Assembly (NCBI RefSeq): GCF_003261635.1
Contig: NZ_QFXK01000029.1
Span: 248,001 to 312,000 of the forward strand
Length of the DNA: 64,000 bases
Source: Kribbella monticola
GTDB taxonomy: Bacteria > Actinomycetota > Actinomycetes > Propionibacteriales > Kribbellaceae
Reading direction: 5' to 3'
Below are positions 63,855-64,000 of the stretch, piece after piece. Positions within the stretch are counted from its first letter, which is position 1. Every line of letters starts with the position of its first letter. The position numbers and the translations under genes were made by a program. The notes under the pieces are model-generated. The model was given only the letters and a program-made list of their open reading frames with translations. It had not been told where the DNA came from and made no database searches.

Positions 63855-64000
63855 ATGGCCACAGCGACCCCGACCCAGCAGCAGGCCAGCCGCCGGAAAG
63901 CCCCGACCGGCTACCGCGACGACACCCGGCTCGCCCTGCTCTTCATCCTGCCCGCCCTGATCGGCTTCGCGGTCTTCATGATCTGGCCGACGCTGCGCGG
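63855..64000 (+). CDS. Sugar ABC transporter permease (cut by window end)
   Basis: The first 48 residues of a binding-protein-dependent permease: a charged N-terminus (TQQQASRRKAPTGYRDDTRL) leads into LALLFILPALIGFAVFMIWP, the first membrane helix of MalF-type permeases. GGAGGAG precedes ATG 63855. It is divergent from the ROK repressor and probably the first or second gene of an uptake operon beyond the window. Confidence 0.8.
   Translation, partial: MATATPTQQQASRRKAPTGYRDDTRLALLFILPALIGFAVFMIWPTLR

Overview
The window is high-GC actinobacterial chromosome. The many GTAC-containing codons, the gene families and the gene order (dnaX, ybaB, recR and a DUF5063 gene close to lysC-asd) suggest Kribbella or a close relative in the Propionibacteriales. 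That assignment is inference; no marker gene here fixes the species. Most of the window is ordinary backbone, with one mobile region at about 43.8-53.3 kb inserted at a tRNA-Ser gene.

Region by region. 0-7.4 kb: the 3' end of lon, a bifunctional penicillin-binding protein with a PASTA domain, a YqeY-like protein, a metallophosphoesterase, tRNA-Pro(CGG), lipB and three small genes. 7.5-12.8 kb: a beta-helix lipoprotein, a small secreted protein, a non-coding stretch with a tandem 128-bp repeat, the two subunits of a 3-oxoacid CoA-transferase and a PfkB sugar kinase. 12.8-15.4 kb: a Nudix/winged-helix protein divergent from an SPFH protein and an NAD-kinase-like protein, with two perfect 15-bp palindromes between them. 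15.5-20.1 kb: a TetR regulator coupled to an Lnt-like membrane nitrilase, an APH-type kinase, a broken trypsin gene and a TrmB/LuxR-like regulator. 20.1-27.3 kb: asd-lysC, an ArsR/DHFR-like pair, an MFS exporter, dinB with an SOS box, and an adenosine-deaminase-like enzyme. 27.3-33.8 kb: a leftward replication/repair block (dnaX with a huge low-complexity linker, ybaB, recR, DUF5063 and a partner) with a DnaA-box cluster upstream of ybaB. 33.9-43.6 kb: a nucleotidylyltransferase, an acyl-CoA synthetase and acyl-CoA dehydrogenase, MarR, a CPT-like kinase, nadE, the SRP RNA, an F420-type oxidoreductase, and a GNAT-SET fusion coupled to a 48-residue ORF.

The mobile region has three copies of the tRNA-Ser(GGA) 3' end. 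Copies 1 and 2 form a perfect 95-bp direct repeat around a 7.16-kb segment with no integrase. Its genes are a small HTH protein, a DUF5919-type regulator, an inositol-monophosphatase-family enzyme and a 1488-residue STAND NTPase with an N-terminal nuclease-like domain, probably an anti-phage effector. Copies 2 and 3 (copy 3 is decayed) bound a remnant that keeps a tyrosine integrase and a truncated regulator. The arrangement suggests two elements stacked on one tRNA gene, the newer one perhaps moved in trans by the older one's integrase.

53.3-64 kb: a PQQ-type beta-propeller protein, a kinase split over two frames, a GlxA-type regulator next to an alpha/beta hydrolase, a TMEM175-type channel divergent from a TetR gene, an APH(6)-like kinase, a HelR-like RNA-polymerase-protecting ATPase behind a rifamycin-associated element, and a ROK repressor divergent from a sugar ABC permease cut by the window end.
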